Numbered from the stretch's first letter, positions 34,167 to 42,780 are shown. The stretch is DNA of 64,000 nt from M3007 sp964539805 (GCA_964539805.1 CAZIKN010000005.1:1-64000), one strand, 5' to 3'. The notes: a model not told the origin generated them from the sequence alone. Numbers and translations are program-made.

Positions 34167-34838
34167 TTACCCAACTTTTTCCTGAGCCCAGCCCATGACT
34201 TTTTCTAACTGTTCCGCTTCTGAAAGCAGGGTATTGTCCAAAACCACGGCATCCTCAGCCTGACGGAGCGGACTATCTGCACGAGAGGAATCAATGCGAT
34301 CCCGTTCTAAAAGATTTGCCTTGATATCATCCCAATCCGCCTCAATACCTTTTGCCGCCAACTCCAGATGCCTGCGGCTAGTACGTACATCAGGATCAGC
34401 CGTCAGGAATATTTTAAGTTCGGCGTCAGGGAAGACAACGGTGCCAATATCACGGCCATCGGCTACGATGCCACGGCGTTTGCCCATGTTTTGTTGCTGC
34501 CGTACCATAGCGCGACGAACAATAGAAATGGTGGAAACCGGACTAACCAATTCGCTGACCTGCATGGACCGGATCTCGCGTTCCACATCACGATCATTCA
34601 GAAAGCAATGGTTCATACCCTCTATGCGCCGAAAATCAATTTCAATGTTGTCCAACGCGACACGCACGACTGCTAAATCATTAAAATCTATGTGATTTTC
34701 AATAAAATAAAGTGTGACGGCCCGGTACATAGCACCTGAATCCAAATAGGCATAATGCAATTTTTTGGCCAGACCTTTGGCAAGGGTACTTTTTCCGCAA
34801 GAGGAATACCCATCTATGGCAATGATAATTTTTTTCAT
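34167..34838 (-). CDS. cmk: Cytidylate kinase
   Basis: 223 residues. P-loop GYSSCGKSTLAKGLAKKL at the N-terminus, then YLDSGAMYRAVTLY, GRDIGTVVFPDAELKIFLTA and the lid DRIDSSRADSPLRQAEDAVV, all diagnostic for CMP/dCMP kinase. It phosphorylates CMP and dCMP with ATP in the cytosol. A TACCTTTG box lies 13 bases upstream of the ATG. Normal length. Confidence 0.95.
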   Translation of the reverse strand: MKKIIIAIDGYSSCGKSTLAKGLAKKLHYAYLDSGAMYRAVTLYFIENHIDFNDLAVVRVALDNIEIDFRRIEGMNHCFLNDRDVEREIRSMQVSELVSPVSTISIVRRAMVRQQQNMGKRRGIVADGRDIGTVVFPDAELKIFLTADPDVRTSRRHLELAAKGIEADWDDIKANLLERDRIDSSRADSPLRQAEDAVVLDNTLLSEAEQLEKVMGWAQEKVG

Positions 34839-34851
34839 GAATTGTGTGCAG

Positions 34852-34859
34852 CAAAGGTA
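34852..34859 (-). promoter_or_regulatory. Promoter box TACCTTTG for cmk
   Basis: Perfect TAnnTTTG match 13 bases before the cmk ATG. Confidence 0.6.
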
Positions 34860-34946
34860 GCATTCTTACACGGAAGATGGTTTATCGGTTTTGAAATTTC
34901 GCTCTAATGAATCACGCTTGGGCCTGTTTTGCGATACTTGCGGGAA

Positions 34947-34963
34947 AATCCCAGACATGCTTT
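34947..34963. repeat. Second copy of AAAATCCCAGACATGCT
   Basis: 17 bases identical to the right end of the TIR-like element near 28513-28529. It stands alone in the cmk-tRNA spacer, so it may be a solo end or a REP-like sequence. Confidence 0.6.
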
Positions 34964-35076
34964 ACGTAAATTTGATCCAATGAATCTTAAAACCCGTTTA
35001 CAGCTGTGCAGGATACTACCTATTTAATCCGTAAACGTCAAGAATAACATTTTTTTAAAAAATTTCAGGAAATTAT

Positions 35077-35108
35077 TTGGTCATAAAAACATAGTGAGTG
35101 TATCTTTG
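35077..35108 (+). promoter_or_regulatory. Promoter (TTG-N21-TATCTTTG) for tRNA-Gln
   Basis: TTG at 35077-35079 and TATCTTTG at 35101-35108 with 21 bases between: full Bacteroidota consensus spacing. The tRNA starts 24 bases later. Confidence 0.8.
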
Positions 35109-35132
35109 CCCCGCTTTTGGAAAAAAGCACGG

Positions 35133-35203
35133 TGGGTCATGGTGTAATGGTAACACAGCAGATTTTGGTTCTGTTTTTCAGGGTTCGAGTCCTTGTGACC
35201 CAA
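35133..35203 (+). tRNA. tRNA-Gln (UUG)
   Basis: 71 bases. The acceptor stem pairs TGGGTCA with TGACCCA, discriminator A. Anticodon arm GCAGA-TTTTGGT-TCTGT gives anticodon TTG (Gln). The T arm contains GGTTCGAGTCC. CCA is not encoded. It is followed by a strong terminator. Confidence 0.95.
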
Positions 35204-35208
35204 CAAGC

Positions 35209-35240
35209 AAAAGCCTCTCCAATTTGGAGGGGCTTTTTTT
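35209..35240 (+). terminator. Intrinsic terminator of tRNA-Gln
   Basis: Stem AAGCCTCTCC / GGAGGGGCTT with a short AATTT loop, then a run of seven Ts, six bases after the tRNA. Confidence 0.92.
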
Positions 35241-35265
35241 ATGTACCAAATACTCTTTACGGTAT

Positions 35266-35772
35266 ATGTCAGAAGTAAAAAATCAGCAAGATGAAACCAA
35301 GCAATATGCTGAGGATCAGGATCTAAAGCACTTGGATTGGTTAGCCAAACTCATGGACAACCAATTCGTCATACCAGGGGTGAATTTCCGCTTCGGTCTT
35401 GATGCGATATTGGGACTGATTCCCGGTGTAGGCGACATTATGGGCCTTTTGGTGTCAGGGGTGCTGTTGCGCATCATGCTAAAAAAAGGTGCCGGGCCTT
35501 TACTGATGCTGCGTATGCTGGGCAACGTGGTTTTGGATACTTTGGTTGGTGTTGTCCCGTTGGCAGGCGATGTTTTTGATTTTGGCTTTAAAGCAAATCG
35601 GCGCAATGTTGATATGCTGAAACGCTATTACGCCGAGAATCCTGACCGCCCCAGCGCCAAACGTTCCTTGGCCTTGCTTGGGCTCCTGTTTTTTGTGCTC
35701 TTTTTAGTGCTCCTTTATGGCATTTGGAAAACAATTGCTTTACTTTGGTCACTTGCTGTTGATTTGATCTGA
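35266..35772 (+). CDS. DUF4112 family membrane protein
   Basis: 168 residues from ATG 35266 (MSEVKNQQDETKQY). An upstream in-frame extension would run through the tRNA and is rejected. DUF4112 landmarks: LDWLAKLMDNQFVIPG, FRFGLDAILGLIPGVGDI, NVVLDTLVGVVPLAGDVFDF and FKANRRNVDMLKRY, then a C-terminal membrane helix (LLGLLFFVLFLVLLYGIW). Glycine-rich hydrophobic segments suggest further membrane association. Function unknown. Confidence 0.87.
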   Translation: MSEVKNQQDETKQYAEDQDLKHLDWLAKLMDNQFVIPGVNFRFGLDAILGLIPGVGDIMGLLVSGVLLRIMLKKGAGPLLMLRMLGNVVLDTLVGVVPLAGDVFDFGFKANRRNVDMLKRYYAENPDRPSAKRSLALLGLLFFVLFLVLLYGIWKTIALLWSLAVDLI

Positions 35773-35810
35773 TGCAGTATTGATGATCAGGATGGGCCCT
35801 GGCCTATACT

Positions 35811-35818
35811 TATCTTTG
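35811..35818 (+). promoter_or_regulatory. Promoter-like box TATCTTTG facing TIR element A
   Basis: Perfect TAnnTTTG match ten bases before the left end of the element at 35828, with no coding gene downstream in this direction. It could drive a small structured RNA; a TTG is present only at a long spacing. Confidence 0.4.
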
Positions 35819-35827
35819 CCCTAAAAG

Positions 35828-35980
35828 TTTGTCTGGATTTCCATGACAAGCGAAAGCAAACAAATTTTATTTTGGGCAAGGCGGCTTTCGCAGACATAGC
35901 CAGCGGCTATGGCAAAAAAAACCAACGCAGCACAGAACAAAATTTGTTACTTGCAGGCGATTCATGGAATTCCAGACAAA
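35828..35980. repeat. TIR element family A, copy 2 (long form)
   Basis: 153 bases with near-perfect 18-base terminal inverted repeats: TTTGTCTGGATTTCCATG and CATGGAATTCCAGACAAA (one mismatch). Relative to copy 1 (1704-1781) it has ~75 extra interior bases with a further palindrome (CATAGCCAGCGGCTATG). A small forward frame (35872-36081) crosses it and is not credible as a gene. The element fills half of the 305-base spacer between the DUF4112 gene and gap; the rest holds the terminator-like hairpin at 36016-36055. Confidence 0.85.
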
Positions 35981-36015
35981 CGCTGAGCCTCATGCGGTGT
36001 TCTGATCATACGCAC

Positions 36016-36055
36016 AAAGCCGAAGTTGTAGTTAACACTATCCGTGCTCGGCTTT
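36016..36055 (-). terminator. Terminator-like hairpin after gap
   Basis: Stem AAAGCCGA / TCGGCTTT, 23 bases past the gap stop codon on the reverse strand; the T run is short. Confidence 0.5.
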
Positions 36056-36077
36056 ATCGCATTCTCTCTTCGGAATC

Positions 36078-37070
36078 TTAAACCATTGCTGCCAACTGGG
36101 CCAAACGCGCAGAATAGCCTGCTTCGTTGTCATACCAGCCCATAACACGTACAGTGTTTCCATTAACCTGAGTCAGTGGCGCATCAAAAATGCAAGAGTG
36201 CGTATTGCGCACGATATCGCTGGATACGATTTCGTCGGTGTTATACTCTAAAATTCCTTTCAGGTGGCCTTCAGCAGCGGCCTTGAACGCTGCGTTAACT
36301 TCTTCTACGGTAGCCGCGTTTTTGATTGTAGCCACTACGTCTGTCATGGAGCCAGTAGTTACGGGCACGCGTAGAGAGGTGGCAGATATTTTCCCTTTGA
36401 GGTGAGGCGCTACCATAACCACTGCCTTAGCCGCTCCGGTGCTGGTAGGAACGATGTTTTGAGCAGCGGCACGGGCACGACGCAGGTCCTTGTGTGGTGC
36501 ATCCTGAATGTTTTGATCTGCGGTATAAGCATGAATGGTGTTCATGAAAAACTGCTCTACCCCAAATGCCTTATCTAAGGTCATAATCATAGGTACCAAG
36601 CAGTTGGTCGTGCAGGATGCATTGGAGATAATGGTATCCGTGTCCTGGATCTGGTCTGCATTGGCACCGATCACAAAGGTAGGAACATCATCAGCCTTTG
36701 GAGGAGCTGACAGCACAACACGTTTTGCGCCTGCCTGAAGGTGAAGTCCAGCTTTTTCCTTGTCTAAGAAAATACCGGTGCATTCCAACACTACGTCCAC
36801 ACCCATTGCAGCCCAAGGCAATTCAGCAGGATTTTTTACAGCCAATCCGGCGATTTTGATGCCGTTCACCGTGATACTGGTATCATCAGCCTCTACCGTG
36901 CCTTCAAACCTGCCATGCATGGTATCGTATTTCAAAAGATGCGCGAGCGTCTTGTTGTCCGTCAGGTCATTGATGGCCACAACCTCAACATTGGGGTTTT
37001 TTACCAGATTGCGAAATGTGAGGCGACCGATGCGGCCAAAGCCATTGATGGCGATGCGTTTTTTTGCCAT
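36078..37070 (-). CDS. gap: Glyceraldehyde-3-phosphate dehydrogenase, type I
   Basis: 330 residues. The NAD-binding start INGFGRIGRLTFRN and AINDLTD (Asp favours NAD), the active-site Cys153 in SNASCTTNCLVP, the catalytic His in MNTIHAYTADQNIQDAPHKD, and WYDNEAGYSARL near the end are all intact. It catalyses the phosphorylating oxidation of glyceraldehyde-3-phosphate in glycolysis and gluconeogenesis. Normal length, monocistronic. Confidence 0.97.
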   Translation of the reverse strand: MAKKRIAINGFGRIGRLTFRNLVKNPNVEVVAINDLTDNKTLAHLLKYDTMHGRFEGTVEADDTSITVNGIKIAGLAVKNPAELPWAAMGVDVVLECTGIFLDKEKAGLHLQAGAKRVVLSAPPKADDVPTFVIGANADQIQDTDTIISNASCTTNCLVPMIMTLDKAFGVEQFFMNTIHAYTADQNIQDAPHKDLRRARAAAQNIVPTSTGAAKAVVMVAPHLKGKISATSLRVPVTTGSMTDVVATIKNAATVEEVNAAFKAAAEGHLKGILEYNTDEIVSSDIVRNTHSCIFDAPLTQVNGNTVRVMGWYDNEAGYSARLAQLAAMV

Positions 37071-37523
37071 GAGTTATGTCGTTGAATTTTTTAAAGAATG
37101 AAATTCGTGATGGGCCAAGGAGATGACTCCCAGCTTTGAATTCGGCCACAAAATTAAAACGACTTCACAATTATTTGGTATTCTATAAAAAAAATGCAAC
37201 ACTTCAAAAAAAAATTTGGCAAGTGGAGGCACATAAACATTAAAACAACTTACATGTGTTACCCTGAGCCTTTCTATAACGGTAAAAAAATGCTCAACGC
37301 TTCAGCATTTCTGTCCATTTATACCGGGATTTGAGTGATTTTGAAAATTTACAGACGTGAGTGATTCAAAACCACTTTGCGTTGACTGTAATGATCGTGG
37401 TTAAGAAAATCCCGGATTGACGAAGGTTGGTTTTCCTCTCCAATCAGCACATTGGCGGATTCGCATGTTCCTTCATTGGCACATGACAAATTGCCTGTAC
37501 ATTTGTGGTCAAATTGTTGAACT
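37071..37523. other. Gene-free spacer between gap and the amidohydrolase gene
   Basis: 453 bases between two divergent genes. The part near gap is AT-rich (poly-A/T tracts at 37180-37220) and probably holds its promoter. Family B repeat copy 1 occupies 37324-37415. A reverse-strand frame that enters from the amidohydrolase gene is a shadow. Confidence 0.6.
37324..37415 (+). repeat. Dispersed repeat family B, copy 1
   Basis: Bounded by CCGGGATTT (37324-37332) and AAATCCCGG (37407-37415), a perfect inverted pair. The core AAATTTACAGACGTGAGTGA and GATTCAAAACCACTTTGCG is shared with copies at 38845-38922 and 55870-55935. Confidence 0.8.
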
Positions 37524-38810
37524 ATGATCCGTTTTTTACCCTTGTTGCTCCTCATTTTGGCGCATACTGCATTGGCACAAGCCCCGGCAAATGATAAAAT
37601 CAATATAGCCTGCGATAAAGTGACTGCCAAGGTCATCGCATGGCGCCGCCACCTGCACGAATTCCCAGAACTGGGCAACCGGGAAATAAAAACGGCTGCA
37701 TACATTGAAGCGCATCTTCGCGCACTGGGCCTTGAAGTACGCACTAAAGTGGCCAAAACAGGGGTTGTGGGCATCCTTAAAGGAGCCTTGCCCGGGCCTG
37801 TCATCGGGCTTCGAGCAGATATGGATGCATTGCCCGTGAAAGAGCGCCGCACTGAGCTGCCTTTTGCATCCAAGGCAAAAGGAACGTACAATGGTCAGGA
37901 AGTAGATGTCATGCACGCCTGCGGGCATGATGCACACGTAGCCATGCTGATGGGCACGGCAGAAGTGTTGGCATCCATGAAAAATCAAATTCGCGGCACG
38001 GTAGTGTTCATTTTTCAACCTGCCGAGGAAGGCCCCCCGGAAGGAGAAGAGGGCGGGGCTCTGCTTATGGTAAAGGAGGGCGTAATGGACAACCCTAAAA
38101 TTGACATGATTTTTGGGATCCACATCAATGCACAAACCCCAATTGGCCATATTCGTTATAAAAGCGGCGCTTTTATGGCCTCCAGCGATTGGTTTACCGT
38201 TAAAGTAAGGGGTAAACAAACCCACGGATCACAACCCTGGAACGGCATTGATCCCATCGTTGTGGGCAGCCAGATCATTGAAGGACTGCAAACCATCGTT
38301 AGTCGCCAAGAGGATTTAAGCAAAGCGCCTGTGGTCATCTCGGTTGGGCGGATCAGTGGCGGCATACGCGAAAACATTATACCAGAAGAAATATCCTTCA
38401 GCGGAACCATACGCACCTTGGACTCCGCCATGCAGCGGGATGTACATGCGCGCATGCTGCGCACCGTGACCAATATAGCAGAAGCTTCAGGCGCTACTGC
38501 GGAACTAAAAATAGACAATAAAACACTGGTTACGTTTAACACGCCTGAATTGGTACAAAAAGCCATGCCAGCCTTGGAAAAGGCAGTTGGAAGCACTCAG
38601 ATCAAAACGACTGTATGGCAAACCGGTGCAGAAGATTTTTCTTTTTATGGATCAAAAGCGCCCGCATTTTTCTTTTATGTGGGTGGTATGCCCTCCAATA
38701 TTAGTGAAAAAGAGGCCTTCCCGCACCACACACCGGATTTCTACATTGATGACAGCCGACTGGATGTTGGCGTAAAGGCATTTTGCCAACTTATCTTTAA
38801 TGTATGGTAA
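37524..38810 (+). CDS. Exported M20 family amidohydrolase
   Basis: 428 residues with a signal peptide (MIRFLPLLLLILAHTALAQ). The M20D aminoacylase/amidohydrolase signature is complete: RRHLHEFPELGNRE, GLRADMDALPV, the metal motif HACGHDAHVAMLMG, the acid EEG in FQPAEEGPPEGEEGG, GIHIN, and a late QTGAEDFSFYG. Such enzymes hydrolyse N-acyl amino acids (hippurate, IAA conjugates or peptides). The signal peptide puts it in the periplasm or beyond, unlike most homologues. Flanked by family B repeats on both sides. Confidence 0.9.
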   Translation: MIRFLPLLLLILAHTALAQAPANDKINIACDKVTAKVIAWRRHLHEFPELGNREIKTAAYIEAHLRALGLEVRTKVAKTGVVGILKGALPGPVIGLRADMDALPVKERRTELPFASKAKGTYNGQEVDVMHACGHDAHVAMLMGTAEVLASMKNQIRGTVVFIFQPAEEGPPEGEEGGALLMVKEGVMDNPKIDMIFGIHINAQTPIGHIRYKSGAFMASSDWFTVKVRGKQTHGSQPWNGIDPIVVGSQIIEGLQTIVSRQEDLSKAPVVISVGRISGGIRENIIPEEISFSGTIRTLDSAMQRDVHARMLRTVTNIAEASGATAELKIDNKTLVTFNTPELVQKAMPALEKAVGSTQIKTTVWQTGAEDFSFYGSKAPAFFFYVGGMPSNISEKEAFPHHTPDFYIDDSRLDVGVKAFCQLIFNVW

Positions 38811-38844
38811 CCTAATGGTCATTACTGGCGTCATTATTGGTATT

Positions 38845-38922
38845 ATACCCGGATTTAAGTGATTTTTTAAAGATTTACAGGCGCATGTAGATTCAAAACC
38901 ACTTTGCGTTGACCATATTTCA
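38845..38922 (+). repeat. Dispersed repeat family B, copy 2
   Basis: ATACCCGGATTTAAGTGATT followed by GATTTACAGGCG and GATTCAAAACCACTTTGCG; aligns with copy 1 through TTGAC, then diverges. It lies just after the amidohydrolase stop. Confidence 0.8.
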
Positions 38923-38965
38923 TTACTTCTAACGTTTACCGTCAAATAAACCCCTGATTTTGCTC

Positions 38966-39769
38966 ATGTTCAAACCGTATCAAGTTTACACGTTGCTTTT
39001 GCTCCTGTTTTTTACCCTCAGTTCCATGCAGCAAAGTGGTTGCAAAGGTAAAAACAACAAGGTTGAGGCAGGGCCAGTGCCCGCTACCACCCAGCGCAAG
39101 GCAGAAGATCTGCTGAAAAAACTGGATCAGAACAATCTGTCTAAGGCCAAGTGGCTAAGTGGATCCGCTAAAATTCGGGTGGAGGGCCAAGGCCAGTCCA
39201 TCTCCGCCAATGTCAATATTATTTGGAAAAGAGATAGCGCGATCTGGCTGAATGTCAAAAAATTAGGCCTTGAGGCAGTGCGTGCTTTGGTTACCCGTGA
39301 TTCAGTTTATCTGATTAACCGATTGGAAAGATATTACAGTGTTAAAAGTATTGGTTCACTACAACGGGAATACGGGCTTCCAGGAGGTTTTGATGCCCTG
39401 CAAAGTACGCTGTTGGGACAGCCTTGGTTCTTTAAGGACATTTCGCTGCAATCAGACATACGGGACAGCCTGCACCGACTTAGTGGCTCCAATAGTTTTT
39501 GGGTAGTGGACTACCGGATGCGCGAAGGAAGTTTCACCTTGGCCAGTTCTTCATATTTGCAAAAAAAAGAAGGCAGAAACGCAGGTCTTTCCTTTGAAAA
39601 CTATAAAAAAACGCCATTATCCGGCTATTTTCCCTACCTTCGCCACGTGGAAGCATTTAGCCCCGAAACAGGCGAAATGAACCTCGAAATCGAATTCAAT
39701 GATGTTGACCTTATTACCCCCAAAACCTGGCGTTTTGACATACCCAGCCATTATGATCGCCGCGATTAA
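38966..39769 (+). CDS. DUF4292 family lipoprotein
   Basis: 267 residues from ATG 38966 (MFKPYQVYTLLLL). The signal peptide ends in a lipobox-like QQSGC followed by KGK. The mature part resembles DUF4292 (LolA/LppX-like): WLSGSAKIRVEGQGQ, INVIIWKRDSAIWLN-like NVNIIWKRDSAIWLNVKK, and RLERYYSVKS. Likely an envelope lipoprotein; the bound ligand is unknown. The EnvC-like gene starts inside its last codons (17-base overlap), so the two are translationally coupled. Confidence 0.87.
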   Translation: MFKPYQVYTLLLLLFFTLSSMQQSGCKGKNNKVEAGPVPATTQRKAEDLLKKLDQNNLSKAKWLSGSAKIRVEGQGQSISANVNIIWKRDSAIWLNVKKLGLEAVRALVTRDSVYLINRLERYYSVKSIGSLQREYGLPGGFDALQSTLLGQPWFFKDISLQSDIRDSLHRLSGSNSFWVVDYRMREGSFTLASSSYLQKKEGRNAGLSFENYKKTPLSGYFPYLRHVEAFSPETGEMNLEIEFNDVDLITPKTWRFDIPSHYDRRD

Positions 39770-41174
39770 ATGGTTGCTGGTATTTTGCCTGTTCTCGCCC
39801 GCATTGGTCTGGGGGCAGAGCAAAAAGGATTTGGAAGAGAAACGCAGAAAGATCGTCCAGGAAATACAAACCACTGAGCGAATGCTGAAAAAAACAGCAC
39901 AAACCAAAGATGCTGCCTATGACCGCTTCCTGGCCCTGCAAAATCAAATAGAAAGCCGTGAAAACCTGATACAAACCTTAGGAGAAGAAATCACTGCCTC
40001 AGAAGACGCCATCGCCCGCAACAAGCAAGTATCCAGTTTTCTGAACGAGGATATACTGCGGATGCAGGAAGATTATGGCCGCACCTTGCGTTCCGCTTAC
40101 AGACGAAAGGCCATGAGCAACCCTTTGTTGTTTATCCTCTCTGCCGAAAGTCTTAATCAAGCCTTCAGGCGCTGGTTGTTTTTGCGCAAATACGATAAAT
40201 TCAGGAAACAGCAGGCAGAAGCCATCGCTTTTACCCGTGATATGCTCAACCGCCGTACCAAAGACCTGGAAGATGCACGTATAGAAAAAGAAAACCTGCT
40301 CGTATCCATGAGCGGGCAACAAACTACCCTCAGTGCCGAATCCGAGCAAAAAAATGAACTGCTAAAATTGTTGGAACAGGATGAAACACGCCTGAAAGAC
40401 GACCTGAACAAAAAACAGCAAGAGTTTGCTGCGCTCAATAGCGTGATTGAAAGGATTATTAACGAGGAGGAAATAAAACGGGAAAGAGAAGCCAAAAAGA
40501 AAAAAGAAGCCTCCCCGCCTGCGCCCAAACCAGAAAAAAAAATCGAAAAGCCTGCCTCCCCCGCAGAAAAAACAACGGCCAAACCAGAAATCATCCCCAC
40601 GGCCCCTAAACCTGTTTCGCCTACCCCATCGGCAGCAGCAGAAAAAATCACGTCAAAACCTGAAGCCAGCCCGGTTCTAAAAGCACCCGAAAAAAACGCT
40701 GAACCAGAAAAAGAACAGAGTGGAAGCACCCTTATACCGGAAATTGAAGAGGATATGTCATCCCAGGCCTTCCGACAAACCAAGGGCCGCCTGCCCTGGC
40801 CTGTGGAAAATGGCTTTATTGCCAAGCGATTTGGTACACAGAAGCACCCTACCTTACGCAACATTGAGATCACCAATAATGGTGTGGACATCAGAACGGA
40901 TGAAAATGCCGAGGTTCTCGCTGTTTTTTCTGGTGAGGTAGCCGGTATCCAATCCATTCCTGGCCACCATTATACCGTTATCATTCGCCACGGTGATTAC
41001 TACACCGTATATTCTAACCTGGGAGAGATCAATCTTTCCAAAGGAGATCAGGTAAAAGCCAAACAGAGCATAGGACGAGTTAGCACCAATCCAATCACCA
41101 ATACGACAGAACTACATTTTGAGCTTTGGCGGCAAAAAGAACGGCTGAACCCGTCTCTCTGGATCAAGAAATAA
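39753..41174 (+). CDS. EnvC-like murein hydrolase activator
   Basis: 473 residues from ATG 39753 (signal peptide to VWGQS); the longer frame lies within the previous gene. A long coiled coil (about 22-235) is followed by a low-complexity P/A/E/K linker (about 245-345) and a C-terminal LytM-like domain (about 370-470: NGVDIRTDENAEVLAVFSGE, HHYTVIIRHGDYYTVYSNLG, TTELHFELWRQ). The first metal His and the partner Asp of active M23 enzymes are missing (GVDIRT), as in EnvC activators of amidases. It would act in the periplasm at the division site. Confidence 0.88.
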   Translation: MIAAIKWLLVFCLFSPALVWGQSKKDLEEKRRKIVQEIQTTERMLKKTAQTKDAAYDRFLALQNQIESRENLIQTLGEEITASEDAIARNKQVSSFLNEDILRMQEDYGRTLRSAYRRKAMSNPLLFILSAESLNQAFRRWLFLRKYDKFRKQQAEAIAFTRDMLNRRTKDLEDARIEKENLLVSMSGQQTTLSAESEQKNELLKLLEQDETRLKDDLNKKQQEFAALNSVIERIINEEEIKREREAKKKKEASPPAPKPEKKIEKPASPAEKTTAKPEIIPTAPKPVSPTPSAAAEKITSKPEASPVLKAPEKNAEPEKEQSGSTLIPEIEEDMSSQAFRQTKGRLPWPVENGFIAKRFGTQKHPTLRNIEITNNGVDIRTDENAEVLAVFSGEVAGIQSIPGHHYTVIIRHGDYYTVYSNLGEINLSKGDQVKAKQSIGRVSTNPITNTTELHFELWRQKERLNPSLWIKK

Positions 41175-42219
41175 TCCGGCCACCTCCTTCAATTTGCTCC
41201 ACCAAGTCAGCGCCAAATAGGCCAGAAGGTGTATAAAAACCTGGTTTTGCTCCTCCATCCAATACATTTTTCATGATATGGAGGGCTGCATGCGCCGTAA
41301 AGATGTAACCCTCTGACAATTGTAAACAAGCGCTGTGCTGCTCACCTGATGCATTCCGAACATCCCCCCAAACATACATTTTCGCCTTTGTGCGTTGCGC
41401 CTCATCTGGACCAGCGGGCATACCTTCTATTTTGCGCCAAAGGAATTTTTGTACCATTTTGAGGCGAAAAAGCCAGGTAAAATGACGTTGCCACCGCATT
41501 TTCTGATATGACTTGGGGTGTACACTCATATATACTTCTATATTGGGAATACCGGTGTTGTGCCAAGCGGTACTCAAATCACCCCACGGGATTGTCATGG
41601 TAAATCGGCGTATGCCGCCGAAATCCACCTCCATAGATTTGTAGGCCAAAGGCACAAACACCAATTTGCCGTGCTGTCGCACTGCGCCGGGTTTTCCCAA
41701 TGATTCAGCAGAGGTTTTGGCCGTGCCATGTGACACCCCTCCGCCTATACTCGCAAACGCCAAGCGCAGGTGCGTGGCATCGGGCAGCAATTGTTTTAGA
41801 TGTAAGGCCATACAATCCGTTGGCACCACGTCAAAGCCGGTGCCGGGCAGCAGCAAAACACCCCGTTCACGGGCTTTTGCATCAAGATTAGCCGCCCACT
41901 CAAAAACCTGGTATTCGCCTGTGATGTCCAAATAGTGCCGCCCCGTGCGCAGGCATGCCTCTATCATAGGCTTGGCGGTATGGCTAAAAGGGCCAGCACA
42001 GTGCAAAACAGCGGAAACCCCTTGCAGAGCATAATCCAACTTCTCTGTCTCACTTAAGTCAAATACCTGATAATCAAAATTGTACGCTTTTGCGAGAGCT
42101 ATTACTTTTTCGGCATTCCGTCCGGCAAGAATAGGTTTTAGGCCATACTGGGCCATCAGAGGGAGCATTAATTGGGCGGTATAACCCGTAGCACCATATA
42201 ACAAAAATGTTGTACTCAT
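41164..42219 (-). CDS. Saccharopine dehydrogenase-like NAD(P)-binding oxidoreductase
   Basis: 351 residues. N-terminal Rossmann motif LLYGATGYTAQLMLPLM, LAGRNAEKV, CAGPFSHTAKPMIEACL and HYLDITGEYQVFE, typical of the saccharopine-dehydrogenase/trans-acting enoyl reductase superfamily. The middle (LLPGTGFDVVPTDCMALHL) supports this. Substrate unknown; homologues act in lipid or polyketide reduction. The start overlaps the ruvC stop by 3 bases (TCA within CTCAT), so they are coupled. Confidence 0.85.
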   Translation of the reverse strand: MSTTFLLYGATGYTAQLMLPLMAQYGLKPILAGRNAEKVIALAKAYNFDYQVFDLSETEKLDYALQGVSAVLHCAGPFSHTAKPMIEACLRTGRHYLDITGEYQVFEWAANLDAKARERGVLLLPGTGFDVVPTDCMALHLKQLLPDATHLRLAFASIGGGVSHGTAKTSAESLGKPGAVRQHGKLVFVPLAYKSMEVDFGGIRRFTMTIPWGDLSTAWHNTGIPNIEVYMSVHPKSYQKMRWQRHFTWLFRLKMVQKFLWRKIEGMPAGPDEAQRTKAKMYVWGDVRNASGEQHSACLQLSEGYIFTAHAALHIMKNVLDGGAKPGFYTPSGLFGADLVEQIEGGGRIIS

Positions 42220-42776
42220 TTTACTTTGCTTGGATTATCTTTTACGAATGATGACCAATTGCTGTATGTTTTTTGCCCTGCGATAGCCCTTGAACTTTGA
42301 AACCAATGGCAAACAGCTACCGCCAATGCATCTGTAGCATCATAATATTTTTCTGAAAATTTGGTATGCAGTATGTTTTCCAACATACCTGCCACCTGTT
42401 CTTTTGATGCATTCCCATTGCCCGTTACGGCTTTTTTGATCTTTTTGGGCAAATATTCCGCTACTTCCAAATGATTTACCATGCCTGAAGCGATAGCCAC
42501 CCCTTGTGCTCGACCTAATTTGAGCATACTCATGGCGTTTTGGCCATAAATAGGTTGTTCAATGGCCATTTCCTGCGGTTTATACTGAATAATAAGGTCC
42601 TGCACCTGTTCAAAGATATAGCGCAGCTTTACCGTTTGCTCCGCGCTTAGGTGCGCAAAGGTAAGTACCCCTATTTCCACAACGGACATCTGTTTTTTGT
42701 CCACCTCTAAAACAGCAAACCCCAGCACATTGGTGCCAGGGTCTATGCCAAGTATTCGTTTTTTTTGCGCTGTCAT
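42216..42776 (-). CDS. ruvC: Holliday junction endonuclease RuvC
   Basis: 186 residues from ATG 42776 (MTAQKKRILGIDPGT); the longer frame begins inside or upstream of the promoter. Catalytic acids: D in GIDPGT, E in MAIEQPIYGQN, and the Asp pair in YYDATDALAVAVCHW; VTGNGNASKEQV is the substrate-binding helix region. RuvC resolves Holliday junctions together with RuvAB. A TACCTTCG box lies 4 bases before the ATG. Confidence 0.95.
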   Translation of the reverse strand: MTAQKKRILGIDPGTNVLGFAVLEVDKKQMSVVEIGVLTFAHLSAEQTVKLRYIFEQVQDLIIQYKPQEMAIEQPIYGQNAMSMLKLGRAQGVAIASGMVNHLEVAEYLPKKIKKAVTGNGNASKEQVAGMLENILHTKFSEKYYDATDALAVAVCHWFQSSRAIAGQKTYSNWSSFVKDNPSKVK

Positions 42777-42780
42777 GCCG

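Noticed and set aside
35098..35265. N-terminal extension of the DUF4112 gene through the tRNA
   Set aside because: The extension would translate tRNA-Gln and its terminator; the ATG at 35266 starts the conserved protein.
35872..36081. Small forward frame across family A element copy 2
   Set aside because: It starts inside the inverted-repeat element and runs into the gap terminator; composition is that of the repeat.
37349..37891. Reverse frame of 180 codons opposite the amidohydrolase start
   Set aside because: Antisense to a well-supported gene and extends through a family B repeat.
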